Positions 62,041 through 64,000 of a stretch of 64,000 nucleotides of DNA are shown here, piece by piece. The stretch's first letter is position 1; each line of letters starts with the position of its first letter. Made by a program: the position numbers and the translations under genes. This DNA is from Prolixibacteraceae bacterium (GTDB taxonomy: Bacteria > Bacteroidota > Bacteroidia > Bacteroidales > Prolixibacteraceae). The notes beneath the pieces are model-generated. The model worked only from the letters and a program-made list of their open reading frames with translations. It was not told the origin of the DNA and did not search any database. The stretch lies in assembly GCA_028282705.1 (NCBI GenBank), contig JANQHI010000080.1:39451-103450 (forward strand), given 5' to 3'.

Positions 62041-63207
62041 TTAATTATCAATAATGGGCAGGCGTTTGAACTCTTTTTCACGGTCAAACAAGTACCTAAG
62101 CGTTTGATGTGTCTTTGTATGATGCCCACCTACTGCTTTAAATAAAGATACCATTTTTGGGTTAAAATCACCAACCCAACTGAGTTCCATTTCATTATAC
62201 CATGGCTTCTTCAACATAATTTGCCTCAGGTTCCAGAAAATCCCTGATTCAAGCCCTGATTTTTGAAACCTGGGCACTACCCCCATCACAAGCACCCTTA
62301 CCCTATCAATGGTTTTCCTTCTTTTTAGGTATAAGAACTTCATAATGCTGATAAAGTTTAGTTTCCCATTCATCCTCTTTAATATCTGGTTTATATCAGG
62401 GATCATCATGAAAAAGGCTACTGGCTCATCTTTATAATATACAAACCAAATAAAATCTTCTTCAAGGGCTACTTTTGACTGGGCAATCAACTCACGCAAG
62501 TTATGCGCTTCAATTGGCTTATAATTAGCATGTTTTCGCCAGGCTTGTTTATGGATTTTTATAAAATCATGGATGTATTTTTCCTGGTTTCTGAATGTGA
62601 AATGTTCAAATTTAAAATTAGGTTTTTTTGCTATCCAAGCAGCAATTTTCCAAAAACGCTCTGGCAAATTAGGATCTGTTATATCTAACTCATATGTAAG
62701 TTGTTTGTAATATGTTTTAAAGCCATATTCTTTAAATAGTTCCACATAATAGCCTTTATTATAAGGCATTCCATACCCTTGCTGCCTAAACCCATTGGTT
62801 AACACCCCCCAATGGAAAAAATTCTCGCCAAAATTTACAGGACCATCCATTGCTTCCATGCCCTGTACACTTAACCAGTTTTTTGCCACATCAAAAAGCC
62901 TTTTAGCAGCATTGGGGTTATTAATGCATTCAAAAAAACCACACCCCCCTGTGGGTTGGTCATTTAATTTAGCATTATCATTATTGAAGAAAGCTGCAAT
63001 CCTACCCAACAGGTTATTTTTATGGTCTAATAAAACCCACCTTGCTGCATTGCCATTTTTAAAAAGGGCATTCTTTTCTTCACTAAAAATTTCTTCAATT
63101 GAATTGCGAAGTTGAGGAACATAATCATTATCACCTTTATAAATTATTGAGGGAACCTTGTGAAATGCTTTGATAGATTTGCGGTCGTTAACCTCAATGA
63201 TCCTCAT
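62041..63207 (-). CDS. GNAT-like protein of unknown function, paralogue 2
   Basis: A 388-residue paralogue of the preceding entry and the first gene of the pair. The same blocks occur in the same order: GRIAAFFNNDNAKLNDQPTG, CGFFECINN, MEAMDGPVNFGENFFHWG, MMIPDINQILKRMNGKLN and LVMGVVPRFQKSGLESGIF. Both end with a TLRYLFDREK-type block. Similarity spans the whole length, so the pair is a tandem duplication kept as two full-length genes. Confidence 0.75.
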   Translation of the reverse strand: MRIIEVNDRKSIKAFHKVPSIIYKGDNDYVPQLRNSIEEIFSEEKNALFKNGNAARWVLLDHKNNLLGRIAAFFNNDNAKLNDQPTGGCGFFECINNPNAAKRLFDVAKNWLSVQGMEAMDGPVNFGENFFHWGVLTNGFRQQGYGMPYNKGYYVELFKEYGFKTYYKQLTYELDITDPNLPERFWKIAAWIAKKPNFKFEHFTFRNQEKYIHDFIKIHKQAWRKHANYKPIEAHNLRELIAQSKVALEEDFIWFVYYKDEPVAFFMMIPDINQILKRMNGKLNFISIMKFLYLKRRKTIDRVRVLVMGVVPRFQKSGLESGIFWNLRQIMLKKPWYNEMELSWVGDFNPKMVSLFKAVGGHHTKTHQTLRYLFDREKEFKRLPIIDN

Positions 63208-63452
63208 GCCAGCGAAATTTGGTTTACCACTCGAAAGTAATATATAAAAAGCTAAAAAAAAATATCTGATTGATTTATTCGATTTTTTTAATATGCATCA
63301 AATAAAGAAAGAATCTTCTTTTAAATTTTAATTAGTTATGATAGGTTAAATCTGAATTGGGCTAACCTTTGGCCGCTAAAAGTTGGCAAGTTAATTGGAT
63401 TGTGCCAAAGCAATCATCTAAAATTATGATAGTATGTTTCAGGTAGGTATAT

Positions 63453-63725
63453 CTATTGTTTTTTCTTATAAATGTTTGCTCTGTAACCAGCAGACATAAC
63501 AAGAACAAGCAATTCATTTTCAACTATTTGATAAATAATCCTAAAGTTTCTCACCCTCAAACGATACCGGTCATCAAAACCTTTAAGCTTTTTGATATCA
63601 AGTTGCGGATTAAACCTGGGGGGTTGCTTTTAATAAATCTAATTTTGCAAACAACAATTTTTGTTCTTTTACAGAACACATCCGAATAAATTTGGCAGCT
63701 TTTTATAGACAATTACTTGATACAC
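63453..63725 (-). pseudogene. RelE/ParE-type toxin gene with two frameshifts
   Basis: Joined across two homopolymers, the frame reads VYQVIVYKK | AAKFIRMCSVKEQKLLFAKL DLLKATP | RFNPQLDIKKLKGFDDRYRL, then RVRNFRIIYQIVENELLVLV and MSAGYRANIYKKKQ. The RNFRIIYQI and LLVLVMSAGYRANIY blocks are typical of RelE/ParE mRNA-interferase toxins. One base is missing in the A5 run at 63700-63704 and one is extra in the C6 run at 63618-63623 (coding strand). The GTG start overlaps the stop of the upstream antitoxin frame by one base (TAGTG), the normal toxin-antitoxin layout. The toxin as it stands cannot be made full-length. Confidence 0.65.
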
Positions 63726-63911
63726 TAAAGATTTGATTTTAATTTATCTAAATCTTCAAAATCACTATAGTCTTTCTTTTCTGTTTTCCTGTTGATCAAA
63801 TAAATTTCTTTTTTCTCCTCAACTGTCAGCTCATCAGGATCATCATCATAAATTGTAAAGCTATCCTTTGGAAGTAAATTAAGGAAATCTCTAAAGGTTT
63901 TCTAAGTACAT
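63725..63911 (-). pseudogene. Antitoxin gene paired with the RelE-like toxin, start damaged
   Basis: The clear part reads RDFLNLLPKDSFTIYDDDPD, then ELTVEEKKEIYLINRKTEKK and DYSDFEDLDKLKSNL, ending at TAG 63725-63727. It is acidic, as expected for an antitoxin. From the ATG at 63911 the frame gives MYLENL and then stops; removing one T from the TTT before AGAGAT joins it to RDFLNLL. Alternatively an in-frame TAG at 63902-63904 interrupts a frame that stays open to the window edge. Either way no intact start is visible. Confidence 0.5.
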
Positions 63912-64000
63912 GACAAAAAATTAAAAATATTTATATCATCTTCAAATTCAGAGTTTAACAACACACAAGCAACATAACTTAATCCATATTTAAATATACT

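Noticed and set aside
63902..64000. Leftward frame open to the window edge and ending at TAG 63902-63904
   Set aside because: Only about 32 codons are visible and the protein pattern is not recognisable; it may be the end of another gene or the start of the antitoxin with a nonsense codon.

Overview
The window is an AT-rich stretch of a Bacteroidota chromosome, probably an anaerobe or facultative anaerobe of the Marinilabiliales/Cytophagales breadth. The phylum call rests on several things: a Bacteroides-type acylornithine carbamoyltransferase (ArgF') in an argR-GNAT-argG-argC-argD-proC-proB-proA-argF' cluster; fused HisIE; the families DUF4494, DUF5777 and DUF1460; a type B L31 protein; lipoprotein signals; and two promoters of the Bacteroidota form TTTG-N19-TAnnTTTG, before argR and rpmE2. 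I see no rRNA, tRNA, CRISPR array, transposase or phage gene.

Layout. 0-0.8 kb: argB. 1-11.2 kb: an FNR-like regulator with all four Fe-S cysteines, a perfect FNR box right after it, then a respiratory block. The block encodes a hexahaem lipoprotein with a collagen-like linker, a monohaem lipoprotein, an outer-membrane beta-barrel (DUF5777), a class I cytochrome c, a tail-anchored heptahaem cytochrome, a cytochrome b, a NapC-like multihaem quinol dehydrogenase with one CX3CH site, and a fused CcsBA haem-attachment protein. No terminal reductase is recognisable. The layout fits a quinol-to-cell-surface electron conduit and is the best candidate here for an undescribed system. 11.3-19.1 kb: an ArgE-like deacylase, a CPBP membrane protein, two unknown genes, an MFS transporter, an RluA-type pseudouridine synthase and a DUF1460 lipoprotein. 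19.3-22.1 kb: a GDPD and a tandem pair of LpxL-like acyltransferases. 22.2-29.9 kb: gltD, gltB and argH. 30.2-34.2 kb: a membrane protein and two GT39-type glycosyltransferases. 34.6-36.9 kb: outer-membrane protein, PII protein and AmtB. 37.2-39.4 kb: a lipoprotein form of acetolactate decarboxylase, DUF4494 and an unknown gene. 39.6-41.8 kb: hisA-hisF-hisIE. 41.9-42.6 kb: two damaged small genes. 42.7-51.7 kb: the arginine/proline operon, reading leftward from argR. 51.9-56.3 kb: carAB, divergent from argR. 56.4-63.2 kb: a small ORF, an HMA lipoprotein, DUF302, lon, rpmE2 and two GNAT-like paralogues. 63.4-63.9 kb: a decayed RelE-type toxin-antitoxin pair.

How it works together. The arginine pathway is essentially complete in this window (GNAT acyl-glutamate synthase candidate, argB, C, D, F', E, G, H, carAB, argR). 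Glutamate synthase (gltBD), ammonium uptake (PII-amtB) and proline synthesis accompany it, so much of the window concerns nitrogen assimilation. ArgF' carries the proline at position 90 that marks succinyl-ornithine specificity, so the acylated intermediates are probably succinylated. Two candidate ARG boxes exactly 21 bp apart overlap the argR promoter. The respiratory block is separate and probably switched on at low oxygen.

Signs of decay cluster in accessory spots: a G8 frameshift in a DUF2335 gene, an in-frame TGA in its upstream neighbour, and homopolymer frameshifts in the toxin-antitoxin pair. Palindromic intergenic repeats lie between hisF and hisA, between proA and proB, and after the acetolactate decarboxylase gene.
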